Source of the DNA: Sporobacter sp963663605
GTDB lineage: Bacteria > Bacillota > Clostridia > Oscillospirales > Oscillospiraceae
Assembly (NCBI GenBank): GCA_963663605.2
Contig: CAXXVF010000002.1
Span: forward strand, 1,612,001 to 1,676,000
Direction of reading: 5' to 3'
DNA length: 64,000 bases
In this document: positions 1-7,666 of the stretch, piece by piece
Layout: each line of letters starts with the position of its first letter
How positions within the stretch are numbered: the stretch's first letter is position 1
Notes under the pieces: model-generated
The model's database searches: none
Seen by the model: only the letters and a program-made list of their open reading frames with translations
Told to the model about the DNA's origin: nothing
Position numbers and translations under genes: made by a program

Positions 1-58
1 CGTCCAGATTGTCTTCGATGTAGTTTAACGCGGCGTTCATACCGTCTAAAAGCGTCAG
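1..58 (-). CDS. AraC-family regulator, N-terminal fragment (partial)
   Basis: Reading leftward, a GGGGAGG ribosome binding site (65-71) precedes a short reading frame that leaves the window. It encodes TLLDGMNAALNYIEDNLD, which resembles the first helix of AraC/XylS-type regulators (MNxALxYIExNL). No ATG, GTG or TTG lies at the right distance. A CTG at 56-58 has ideal spacing, and the ATG at 38-40 is in frame but far from the Shine-Dalgarno. Only about 19 codons are visible, so the family call rests on a short motif. Confidence 0.45.
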   Translation of the reverse strand, partial: MTLLDGMNAALNYIEDNLD

Positions 59-141
59 CGCGTTCCTCCCCTTTCACAAAAAGGATAGCAGGTTATAGCA
101 CGGTCTTCCCGATATTTATTGCAAGAAACTGCAGGGTCGCT

Positions 142-837
142 TTATACGGAGAGGATTTCCCGGACGATTGCGTCGATATGTATCTGCGCGGTGTTTAAAA
201 GCACCGTGTCCAGGTCGCCCGGCTTAATGGCCAGCGGAAGTTCCGTGCAGCCGAGCAGCAGTGCGTCCGCCCCGCAGTCCCGGATCAGTTTTTTGGAGAT
301 ATCCAGAAGCTCCGCTCGTTCCTCTTCGAGTACGACGCCGCTTTCAAGGTTCGGGAATATGATCCGGTTGACCGCTTCCTGATCCCGCGCATCCGGTACG
401 AACGCTTCGATCCCCTGCTTTTCCAGCGCGTCGGTGTAAAGCCCGCTCGACATTGTGAACAGCGTGCCAAGCACGGCAACGCGGCGGCAGCCCAAACGAA
501 CAGCCGCCCTGCATGTCTCTTCAACAATGCTGATGAGCGAAAGCTTTGAGCGCGTTTGTACCGCGTCGAATACGATATGCGGCGTATTGGAGGCCATCCC
601 CGCAAAGTCCGCGCCCGCCGCGGCCAGCTCGTCCACGGCGCCGGTAAGCAGCGCCGTCAGCTTGTCCGAGTCCTCGTCCCCGACATACCCGATCATTTCC
701 GTTATGTTGATACTGTTGATTACGATTCGGGGATTGTCCTCCCCTTGAGACAACTTCCGGACGCCTTTAATGATGCCGTCGTAATAATCCAGCGTCGAGG
801 CGGGTCCGATCCCGCCTACAATACCAACTTTTTTCAT
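142..837 (-). CDS. Aspartate/glutamate racemase family protein
   Basis: A 231-residue cytoplasmic protein of the cofactor-independent Asp/Glu racemase superfamily, which interconverts L- and D-amino acids with two facing acid/base residues. The N-terminal GGIGPAST loop (8-15), the NINITEM-like strand (residues 41-48) and the second-half GCTELPL motif with Cys197 are all present. At the first catalytic position, directly before NTPH, there is Ser83 instead of the usual Cys. In the E. coli relative YgeA this position is Thr83, paired with Cys197, so a one-sided racemase is the nearest model. The start ATG follows AAAGGAAG. It stands alone, downstream of the AraC-like fragment on the same strand. 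The substrate cannot be told from sequence. Confidence 0.85.
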   Translation of the reverse strand: MKKVGIVGGIGPASTLDYYDGIIKGVRKLSQGEDNPRIVINSINITEMIGYVGDEDSDKLTALLTGAVDELAAAGADFAGMASNTPHIVFDAVQTRSKLSLISIVEETCRAAVRLGCRRVAVLGTLFTMSSGLYTDALEKQGIEAFVPDARDQEAVNRIIFPNLESGVVLEEERAELLDISKKLIRDCGADALLLGCTELPLAIKPGDLDTVLLNTAQIHIDAIVREILSV

Positions 838-932
838 TTCTCACAGCTTCCTTTCGTCAAGTCTTTCATAAATTTACCACAATAGTGTCACAATGGCAAC
901 GCTAATAAGACCTTTCCAAAGCGCAACAGCCG

Positions 933-1433
933 TCACAGGCGGACGCCCGTTATATGCAGGAACCGGATTTTTTTATATGTATACGCGGACAAAAGTTTGT
1001 TATCGCAGTCGTACGTGTGCGCGGCAACGAGGATCGTGTCCGGCTTAGGCGGTATGCCGGTTTCGACGATGACCGGTGTATGTGAAAATCTATAGCCGTC
1101 GAACGACAGCTGGACAATATCGCCCGGTTTCGTTTCCTCCGCTGCGGCTTCAACGGCGAACGGCCCGGCCCCACCCTTGCTCCTGAGCAGGAAATCATAC
1201 AGATACGAAACGCCGGTCCAGGACGGCGACTTGTCGTTGGCGTTATTATAGTACCAGCCGTAAAGGGCCTTGAAATTCATCACGCGCGCGCCCTCATATA
1301 TGCACTGGGACGCAAAATTTGTACAGTCGCCGCCCAGCTTGTCGTAATTGTAGTACGCCGGATTTCTCGAATATGCCCATGTATGCGCGTACCGGACGGC
1401 TGCGGCCCGGCCGTAATCTTCCATTTTTGCCAT
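933..1433 (-). CDS. Amidase-domain (Amidase_6-like) protein
   Basis: A 166-residue protein matching the putative amidase domain of the NlpC/P60-like cysteine peptidase clan. It opens with YGRAAAVRYAHTWAYSRNPAYY, followed by GGDCTNFASQC, where the Cys of DCTNF is the expected nucleophile, and a later His in FSHTPVIVE. No signal peptide or membrane segment is visible, so export is not evident. In Clostridia such proteins are often spore- or wall-associated, but nothing here fixes the substrate. It is divergent from the Crp/Fnr gene, with 119 bp between them. ATG follows AAAGGATGG. Confidence 0.75.
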   Translation of the reverse strand: MAKMEDYGRAAAVRYAHTWAYSRNPAYYNYDKLGGDCTNFASQCIYEGARVMNFKALYGWYYNNANDKSPSWTGVSYLYDFLLRSKGGAGPFAVEAAAEETKPGDIVQLSFDGYRFSHTPVIVETGIPPKPDTILVAAHTYDCDNKLLSAYTYKKIRFLHITGVRL

Positions 1434-1499
1434 GCTTTATCCATCCTTTGAATCATATGTCACATTCTATGCAACCCGACACGGTATTCCACTTTTTGC

Positions 1500-1528
1500 T
1501 TGTCATAACGCCGCCGTTCGTTTACAAT
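1500..1528 (+). promoter_or_regulatory. Vegetative promoter of the Crp/Fnr gene
   Basis: TTGTCA (1500-1505), a 17-base spacer and TACAAT (1523-1528). The predicted transcript begins near 1535, only about 3 bases before the ATG at 1538. This favours the downstream TTG at 1553 as the real start. Confidence 0.65.
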
Positions 1529-1552
1529 AGTCTGTAAATGGAGGTGGCGCAG

Positions 1553-2230
1553 TTGCATACGCAGGAAGACATACAGGTCATAGCGCGTTATTTCTCGGCC
1601 TGGGAACACTTAGACCAGACGGAGCGTGCCGAGCTGCTCGAAAACACGACGCTCATGTGCTATCCGAAAGGAACGTGCATCCACAACGGGGAAAACGACT
1701 GCCGGGGCATGCTGATCATCAAAAAAGGCATGCTCAGGACGTATATGCTCTCGGAAAGCGGGAAAGAGATCACGCTGTACCGGCTCTCGGAAGGCGAGCT
1801 GTGCGTACTTTCCGCCTCCTGTGTGCTTTCGGCCATAACCTTCGAGGTGCAGATTGAAGCCGAAGAGGACTCGGAAGTGCTGTTTACCAGCTCGCTGTTT
1901 TTCCAGACGCTTTTAGAGCGGAACATATATGTCGAGTGCTTTGCGTATAAAACAGCTACCGACCGGTTTTCGGACGTCATGTGGGCCATGCAGCAAATTT
2001 TGTTTATGAGCATGGATAAAAGGCTCGCCGTTTTCCTTTGGGATGAACTTTTGAAGGCAGACAACGACACCGTCCGCTTCACTCATGAACAGGTCGCAAA
2101 AAACATCGGAACAGCGCGCGAAGTCGTCAGCCGCATGCTGAAATATTTTGTATCCGAGGGCATTGCCGAGCTCTCGCGCGGCGGCATACGGATCATCGAC
2201 AAGCAGAAACTGAGAAAACTGACGCAATAG
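1553..2230 (+). CDS. Crp/Fnr-family transcriptional regulator
   Basis: About 225 residues: an N-terminal cyclic-nucleotide-binding-like beta roll and a C-terminal winged helix. The recognition helix region reads TAREVVSRMLKYF, close to the FNR pattern (E-x2-SR) rather than the CRP pattern (RETVGR). The N-terminus lacks the Cys cluster that holds the FNR [4Fe-4S] centre, so oxygen sensing through such a cluster is not supported, although scattered cysteines occur. I chose TTG at 1553 because GGAGGTG (1541-1547) sits just upstream. The in-frame ATG at 1538 would overlap that site and lie almost at the transcription start. The effector is unknown. Confidence 0.85.
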   Translation: MHTQEDIQVIARYFSAWEHLDQTERAELLENTTLMCYPKGTCIHNGENDCRGMLIIKKGMLRTYMLSESGKEITLYRLSEGELCVLSASCVLSAITFEVQIEAEEDSEVLFTSSLFFQTLLERNIYVECFAYKTATDRFSDVMWAMQQILFMSMDKRLAVFLWDELLKADNDTVRFTHEQVAKNIGTAREVVSRMLKYFVSEGIAELSRGGIRIIDKQKLRKLTQ

Positions 2231-2269
2231 CCCGAATGTATATCCGTTAAACGTAAATAAATAAATAAG

Positions 2270-2313
2270 AGCACATTGCGGAACAAGGCTATAGCCTTGT
2301 TCCGCAATGTGCT
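2270..2313. terminator. Perfect 44-bp palindrome, likely bidirectional terminator
   Basis: Two 22-base arms with no spacer, centred between 2291 and 2292 (arm starts AGCACATTGCGG). It lies between the convergent Crp/Fnr and trxA genes. T-richness after the stem is weak on both sides, so terminator function is an inference. Confidence 0.55.
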
Positions 2314-2389
2314 TTATACGTATATTCCCCTGCCTAAAAGGCCCTATATGCTTTTTAGCGGTTTCTTTGCAGCGCGCATACGGCGCAGT

Positions 2390-2701
2390 TTAAACTTCGA
2401 GCATCCGAAGGATATCCTCTTTCGGCCTGGCCCCGACGGTGGTGTTGACTACTTTACCGTCCTTTACGACAGCCAGCGTCGGAATGCTCATGACTCTGAA
2501 CGCCTGTGCAAGCTCCGGCTGTTCATCCACATTGACCTTGCCGACTTTTACGGTTTCGACCTCCGTAGCCACCTCGTCCACGATCGGCGAAACCATCCTG
2601 CACGGTCCGCACCAGGATGCCCAGAAATCCAGAAGCACCGGCTTTTCCGACTGAATGACTTCTTGTTCAAAGTTATCTTTTGTTATCGTCAGCGTTGACA
2701 T
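2390..2701 (-). CDS. trxA: Thioredoxin
   Basis: A 103-residue thioredoxin, a cytoplasmic dithiol-disulfide exchange protein. The active site is WCGPC with Cys31 and Cys34, preceded by DFWASW, and the cis-proline is in SIPTLAV. Length is normal for TrxA. The start is the ATG at 2699-2701, preceded by AAAGGAGCG; an in-frame TTG seven codons upstream overlaps that site and is unlikely. It appears monocistronic and convergent with the Crp/Fnr gene. Its promoter has a good -10 but a poor -35 with a TGTGA-N5-TCACA palindrome over it, hinting at activator control. Confidence 0.95.
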   Translation of the reverse strand: MSTLTITKDNFEQEVIQSEKPVLLDFWASWCGPCRMVSPIVDEVATEVETVKVGKVNVDEQPELAQAFRVMSIPTLAVVKDGKVVNTTVGARPKEDILRMLEV

Positions 2702-2735
2702 TATACATCGCTCCTTTTTCAAATATTATAGCCTT

Positions 2736-2776
2736 ATTATACCCGTTTTTACCGGGAATTCTGTGAGTTAATCACA
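2736..2776 (-). promoter_or_regulatory. trxA promoter with Crp/Fnr-like palindrome
   Basis: On the minus strand TATAAT occupies 2741-2736, with no recognisable -35 at 17 bases (ACAGAA). An imperfect palindrome TGTGA-N5-TCACA spans 2762-2776, centred about 40 bases upstream of the predicted start. That is the position used by class II Crp/Fnr activators. The link to the neighbouring regulator is inferred, and its recognition helix looks more FNR-like than CRP-like. Confidence 0.35.
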
Positions 2777-2877
2777 AACGGCGGATAATGCGGGGCTATT
2801 AATGCAAGGTTTTCGTGCCCGCGTTGTTTTTCGCCTTTTTACGGGCAGAATAAATCCCGAACGGAAAGGAGCGCGAG

Positions 2878-3066
2878 ATGAAAGCAACGATTGACAAAAC
2901 GGGCTGCATCAGCTGTGGCCTGTGCATCAACATCTGTCCGGAGGTCTTCCGTTTTGACGCGGTCGGTCTGGCGGAAGCTTATACGGAAATCACGGCGGAA
3001 ACACAGGCGCAAGCAGCGCAGGCACGCGATGACTGCCCTGTCTCCGTCATTTCCATCGAGGATTAA
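2878..3066 (+). CDS. Ferredoxin, single [4Fe-4S] cluster
   Basis: A 62-residue acidic electron carrier. Cys10, Cys13, Cys16 (CISCGLC) and Cys53 followed by Pro make up a one-cluster ligand set. An extra Cys20 before Pro21 is where the second-cluster ligand would sit in two-cluster ferredoxins, and may form a disulfide or be a remnant. ATG follows GGAAAGGAGCGC. The gene is alone and is closed by a strong hairpin at 3136-3167. A likely partner is one of the anaerobic oxidoreductases, but none is adjacent. Confidence 0.9.
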   Translation: MKATIDKTGCISCGLCINICPEVFRFDAVGLAEAYTEITAETQAQAAQARDDCPVSVISIED

Positions 3067-3135
3067 TCACAGAGAGCTTTGGGTTGAGGTTTTTTTAAGT
3101 TGTGCTGCTGGAACCGCAGTGCGAGAACCTTATTT

Positions 3136-3167
3136 GTTGAAAAAGCCGCGAAGACGGCTTTTTCAAC
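3136..3167. terminator. Hairpin after ferredoxin
   Basis: A 13-base stem starting GTTGAAAAAGCCG with a six-base loop, the 3' arm containing five T residues. It separates the ferredoxin from cwlJ. Confidence 0.6.
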
Positions 3168-3254
3168 AGCCCGTGCCGCCTTGGGCAGCTGTTTTTATGT
3201 TCCACATCCCGACGATGCTGAATAAATTGTATAAGGCAGACGGAGGTGATGCTA

Positions 3255-3695
3255 TTGACTACGAGAGAACTGTTCGCCAGAATGATCCGATGCGAAGCCG
3301 AGGGCGAAGGCGAGGCGGGCATGAAGGCCGTTGCGACCGTTATCATGAACCGAGTTCATGTGGCCTACGGCGAATATCTCAGAACGGGACAGGGCGACCT
3401 GCGCAGGGTGCTTTCGCAGATGTGTCAGTTCACCTGTTACAAAACGACCGTCAGCGGCTCGCCGAACCCGCAGAATGTCTGGTCGATGACGCCGCTGCGG
3501 GAGCATTATGAAGTCGCCGACTGGGCGCTGGGCGGCAGCATTTACCCGCAGGTAGGCAACCTGTCGCTGTGGTACATGAACCCGTTCAATCCGGTCTGTC
3601 CGGATCCGTTCCCGTATAACGGAACGGGTTATTGGTATACGCGGGTACGCCTGCACTGCTTTTATAATCCCACGGCGGCCTATGCTAAAACATAA
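3255..3695 (+). CDS. cwlJ: CwlJ-like spore cortex-lytic cell wall hydrolase
   Basis: A 146-residue SleB/CwlJ-type (Hydrolase_2) enzyme that cleaves spore cortex peptidoglycan during germination. RCEAEGEGEAGMKAVATVI followed by MNRV matches the family core, with Glu14 in the position of the catalytic acid. It has no signal peptide and no peptidoglycan-binding domain, which fits CwlJ (about 142 residues in Bacillus) rather than secreted SleB. TTG at 3255 is eight bases after GGAGG (3242-3246); the upstream GTG and ATG are too close to that site. The gene downstream is GerQ-like. CwlJ and GerQ form an operon in B. subtilis, where GerQ retains CwlJ in the coat. Confidence 0.85.
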   Translation: MTTRELFARMIRCEAEGEGEAGMKAVATVIMNRVHVAYGEYLRTGQGDLRRVLSQMCQFTCYKTTVSGSPNPQNVWSMTPLREHYEVADWALGGSIYPQVGNLSLWYMNPFNPVCPDPFPYNGTGYWYTRVRLHCFYNPTAAYAKT

Positions 3696-3715
3696 TTTTT
3701 TAAAGGTGGTTTGCT

Positions 3716-4207
3716 ATGAACACGAACAATCTCAACTGGTCTGACAACCGCGTCGTCGGCAGCGCCGGTGCGGCTCAAAACAAACCGTACAAGGAAGCCC
3801 CAATGCGCCCGTACAGCGATCCCATACCGTCCGGGTATCCTGGGTATCAGGTGATGCCGGACTACCAGCAGCAGGGCGCCCCCCAGTCTACATATCAGCA
3901 GCGTACGCCAACATCTTCGGAAGCCGGTACCGAGGGTACGGTGACCCGAAACGACGCTTACGCGCCGAATCCTGTTCTCAATGTCCCGGGGCCGCCGTCC
4001 GTCATGGATCCCGGTTACATACCCGGATACCTGAGAACGCAGATCGGCAAAAAAGTACGTGCCGAATTCGTCTTCGACAATCTCTTTCTGGACAAAACCG
4101 GCATCCTGAAAGAGGTCGGCTATAACTATTTTGTTCTGGAAGACCTGGGCACAAAAGCCATGGTCATGTGCGATCTGTACTCGGCCAGATTCGTAACGTC
4201 CGTCTAA
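3716..4207 (+). CDS. gerQ: GerQ-like spore coat protein
   Basis: A 163-residue protein with a low-complexity Gln/Pro/Tyr/Ser-rich N-terminal half (to about residue 95). A conserved C-terminal domain begins at GYIPGYLRTQIGKKVRAEF and ends DLYSARFVTSV, as in GerQ/YwdL. In B. subtilis GerQ is a transglutaminase-crosslinked coat protein needed to localise CwlJ. The 20-bp spacing from cwlJ supports the same pairing. ATG follows AAAGGTGG. Gln- and Lys-containing N-terminal segments could be cross-linking sites. No membrane segment or signal peptide is seen. Confidence 0.8.
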   Translation: MNTNNLNWSDNRVVGSAGAAQNKPYKEAPMRPYSDPIPSGYPGYQVMPDYQQQGAPQSTYQQRTPTSSEAGTEGTVTRNDAYAPNPVLNVPGPPSVMDPGYIPGYLRTQIGKKVRAEFVFDNLFLDKTGILKEVGYNYFVLEDLGTKAMVMCDLYSARFVTSV

Positions 4208-4594
4208 GCGGGCGCCGGATTCAAATTTTCAGATCATCAAGCGTTCAGCCAACAGGAAAGCATCCCGGAAAAGGCGGTATAGCGAAAGCTATACCGCCCT
4301 TTTTGTATGCCGGAGGGACCATTAGGAAAAAACGACTTTCCGGAGGTTCAACAGGCACGGGAATTTAACCGCAATATTCAATTGACGCAGCCATTGCTGT
4401 TTGATATATTGTTTATAATTGTATCAGGCGCGCCTATAGAAAAGGCGCGGCATTAAGCCCGAAGTATATATCCTGAGGCACGCTCTGATCACACCCGACA
4501 AAAGCCTTGAATACAGAATGCTTTAGTACGGTTCGTCCCTCCCGGAGCCTTTATCCCGGAGCCGCGTTTTACCGCACAGAAATTGGAGGCAAAA
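4208..4594. other. Intergenic region, 387 bp
   Basis: It contains the terminator at 4273-4304 and a small GCGCC/GGCGC inverted repeat around 4429-4451. I see no convincing gene, and no clear promoter for the downstream zinc-ribbon gene. Confidence 0.6.
4273..4304 (+). terminator. Rho-independent terminator after gerQ
   Basis: GGCGGTATAGC, a GAAA loop, the perfect complementary arm, then CTTTTT. Confidence 0.9.
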
Positions 4595-7500
4595 ATGAAT
4601 AATTCATGCAGACAATGCGGGCGTCCGCTGATTGAAGGCTCCGCATTTTGCAAATACTGCGGCGCCCGGGTTGAACCGATGAAGCAGGCAGTGCATGTGC
4701 CTACAGGCAGCCGCTGCCTGTCTTGCGGGGCATATGTCAAAGCCGGCGAACCGTACTGCCCGGTTTGCGGCAGACCGAGCGCAGGTCCAGGTTATCCGGC
4801 TGCAAGCCAGCCCCGGCGGCGCGCATCCCATACGCCGTTGTATCTTTCCCTCACCGCATTCATATTGGCCGTCGTTCTCACGCTGGGATTATGGCGGCCG
4901 GGATTTTTATGGGCGCTGAAGGCGCAAAACGCGAGCGGCAGCACTGTAATCTCCGGAGAGGATTCAGACCTGGCAGAACTGCTCGCGGGCGAAGCCGTCT
5001 ACAATCCCTCCGAGATTCCCGTTTCCGGGACCCCCGCCTTAACCGTCTCGCCGGCAGACGGCATAACGGTATCGGCGGAGGAAAACGCGCTCGACAAGGA
5101 ACGTACCTTCACGGCCGACCCTTTGACGGAGAGCGAGATGGGCAAGCTGTTTATCGACCGTTCAACCGGCGATTGGGCGCCCGTATACGCCTTTGAATTT
5201 GACGCCGGGCTGGAAGACGACGAACGGCTGCCCGGCGAACTGACAATAAAGCTGGACCTCGACGAACTCGGCATCGACGAGGAACTGCTGCCCTACCTGA
5301 GCGTTATGCGGTTCGGCGACGACGGTACGGTCATGCAGCTGCCGACCTCCGTGACGGATGACGGGATATCCTTTACTACAAGGCAAAACTGCATTCTGTC
5401 CGCTGTTATAACCGGTCTTTCAATCGGCATACCGGTCATGGCCTACATCGAAAGAGGCCAGGACGGCTTGGACAAGCTGTATCCCAACGAGATTTTTTAC
5501 GAGGCCGTTTACCCCGAGCTGCAAAAAGCCAACGCACAATATCGCGTGGCATACCCGCAATCCATGGCACGGACGGACTCTCCGGAACTGAAAGCTTTGG
5601 ACGACAGGATGCGTGCCGTGATCGAGAAATACGGCCTGGATCCCGACAGGCCGTTGGTGGAATCGGCGCTGGAGATCGCCGAGTACAACGCAACAAACCC
5701 TGAATTTGAGAATGTCGACACTTATTCAGCGGCTTACCGTCTTATGGAGTATGTCTACACCGATCCCGAATACATCAGTGTAAAGGCGACTTTCAACGAT
5801 CCCCAGTGGCAGCTGCGCAATCTCTGGCCGGATTCTGTGGCAAATGTCGTCAACCGCCTTGCCAGGGCGGACGCGTACCTGTTCGGAGAGAGAGACTTCA
5901 GGGTTCCCACGCATGTTATCGACGTTCTCGTCCTGGACCGCTGGCCGCACGGCGCTGAAATGCTTGGCGTATCCAAGAACCTGTATACATCTTCGCCGTA
6001 TATCCATTTCAACGCTTCAAAAACGTCCGACCTGCAGAATCTGCTGGTCACAACGACTCATGAGCTCTTCCATGTGGTGCAAAGCGGCTACGTGTATTTT
6101 GACAGCGGCAATTACACACCCTTCTGGGAGGCAACGGCGGTCCTGCTTGAGAAAGAAGCCTTCGACTATTATGTGGCCAACCAGATGATCGGCGGCGGAC
6201 AGACGACCCTCCTGACGGACAGGAACATGTGGGAGTTGTACGACAATCCGCTCATGATGCCGTCCAAGTGGGAGAACGTCTCGAATACGATGCAGTATAT
6301 GCAGGATCAGGGTTATGTCGCGTCCCACTGGATCGAATTTTTAAAGATGCGCTACTATAACAGCGATGATTTTATGAAGCAGTTGATGGAGCGCTTCGCG
6401 GCAACCTACAGCACGCTTGACTCCGATGTCCACAAGGCGCTCATGAATCAGACCTCCTCCGACAAAACGACCTACTGCAGCGACTTCAGGCTGTTCTGTA
6501 TCCAGAATTTCAGTAATTTCAACGGCCGGAGCGCCTATGCCGTGCCGAAACCGGCGTCGGTCACGCTGAGCGCGGACGACCCGTATGTAAAGCTGGAAAT
6601 GCCGTATCAGGCGTTTTCGTCACGTATCCAGGACATACAGATACAAAACACCGATGCTAACGGAGACGCACAGACCTATAAAGTCCTGGTGGAAGGCGAG
6701 GCGCCCGGCTCTGTCGAGCCAGCCGTCCGTTTTTATCAGAGCAGCACCTATAAAGCCCAGCTTACGGGAGACGGCATGCTCCTTCTGCCGGAGAGCACCG
6801 GGAAATCCCTGACGATCCACGAGATCGAGGACTACTTCATGACTACGCCGGGGGCGACGGTCGGCACGGGGTATACATATGAGCTTCACCTGATGCTGCC
6901 GCCGGCGGCCCCTACAGTCGAGATAGACACCGAGAAAGACTTAATGCGCTTGACGCCCCAGGGCTTCAGCCTGAGCGACGACCTCAGCGCCGGCTATGAC
7001 GTTGTTGTTATCAACCCCGAAGGCGATGAATTCCACTTCCCGCAGGATGTCGACACGGACGAGGCGGAAATTCCGCTCGACGAACTTGAATCGGACAAAA
7101 AAGACGCGGAAACGGATGCGGATAAATACACCATTTATCTCATCGAAAAAGTGGAGTTCCCCGACGGAAGCCTGCACTATGGACCGGACGGCGAAAAATT
7201 TGAGCAGGACGACGAACTGCGCTTCGAGGATATCCTCGGCACTTACGACATGACGCAATCCGTATCCGGATTTGGGAGCGATGTGCTTGACGATGTCGTC
7301 GGGCAGATGGAAGGCGTCGAGGGACTGGAGGAATATATGGAGCAGTATAACCAGTATATGGGCAACGTAGACGGAGAATATGCCGGCACCATGGTTATAA
7401 AAGAATATCAGCCCGGCACTCAGATTGCCGATATCAGCTTCTATTACCCCGAATACGAGGAAGCAACAACAACATACCGCGGGACCTGGGACAACGGCGT

Positions 7501-7654
7501 GCTCCATATTGAATCGGTCACTGACGCCCTCAGCGGGAACTGGGACCTGACCTTCAGGAAAGAAAGCGGAACAGTCACCTGTGCGGGAACGCTGGGTTCT
7601 GACAGTGACGTTGCTGCGTACAACATTTCATTTGCAGCTGTTAAACAGGACTAG
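4595..7654 (+). CDS. Membrane-anchored double zinc-ribbon protein with gluzincin-like metallopeptidase motif
   Basis: About 1019 residues. Two N-terminal zinc ribbons (Cys5/8/19/22 and Cys41/44/55/58) precede one membrane helix at about 82-108, and the rest is probably extracellular. In the middle lies VTTTHELFHVV, an HExxH motif at 489-493. Glu512 (in FWEATA) follows exactly 18 residues later, the HExxH-x18-E zinc ligand pattern of gluzincins. The C-terminal third has beta-rich acidic segments and repeats a LTFRKESGTVTC-like lipocalin-style ending. ATG at 4595 follows GGAGGC; an in-frame TTG at 4583 overlaps that site. It is followed 12 bp later by another zinc-ribbon membrane protein, so the two are probably co-expressed. 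No known full-length family is recognised. Confidence 0.75.
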   Translation: MNNSCRQCGRPLIEGSAFCKYCGARVEPMKQAVHVPTGSRCLSCGAYVKAGEPYCPVCGRPSAGPGYPAASQPRRRASHTPLYLSLTAFILAVVLTLGLWRPGFLWALKAQNASGSTVISGEDSDLAELLAGEAVYNPSEIPVSGTPALTVSPADGITVSAEENALDKERTFTADPLTESEMGKLFIDRSTGDWAPVYAFEFDAGLEDDERLPGELTIKLDLDELGIDEELLPYLSVMRFGDDGTVMQLPTSVTDDGISFTTRQNCILSAVITGLSIGIPVMAYIERGQDGLDKLYPNEIFYEAVYPELQKANAQYRVAYPQSMARTDSPELKALDDRMRAVIEKYGLDPDRPLVESALEIAEYNATNPEFENVDTYSAAYRLMEYVYTDPEYISVKATFNDPQWQLRNLWPDSVANVVNRLARADAYLFGERDFRVPTHVIDVLVLDRWPHGAEMLGVSKNLYTSSPYIHFNASKTSDLQNLLVTTTHELFHVVQSGYVYFDSGNYTPFWEATAVLLEKEAFDYYVANQMIGGGQTTLLTDRNMWELYDNPLMMPSKWENVSNTMQYMQDQGYVASHWIEFLKMRYYNSDDFMKQLMERFAATYSTLDSDVHKALMNQTSSDKTTYCSDFRLFCIQNFSNFNGRSAYAVPKPASVTLSADDPYVKLEMPYQAFSSRIQDIQIQNTDANGDAQTYKVLVEGEAPGSVEPAVRFYQSSTYKAQLTGDGMLLLPESTGKSLTIHEIEDYFMTTPGATVGTGYTYELHLMLPPAAPTVEIDTEKDLMRLTPQGFSLSDDLSAGYDVVVINPEGDEFHFPQDVDTDEAEIPLDELESDKKDAETDADKYTIYLIEKVEFPDGSLHYGPDGEKFEQDDELRFEDILGTYDMTQSVSGFGSDVLDDVVGQMEGVEGLEEYMEQYNQYMGNVDGEYAGTMVIKEYQPGTQIADISFYYPEYEEATTTYRGTWDNGVLHIESVTDALSGNWDLTFRKESGTVTCAGTLGSDSDVAAYNISFAAVKQD

Positions 7655-7666
7655 CGGAGGGTGAAT

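Noticed and set aside
2276..2698. A 140-codon frame opposite trxA beginning within the palindrome
   Set aside because: Its start lies in the palindrome and the rest is antisense to thioredoxin. No homology is visible.
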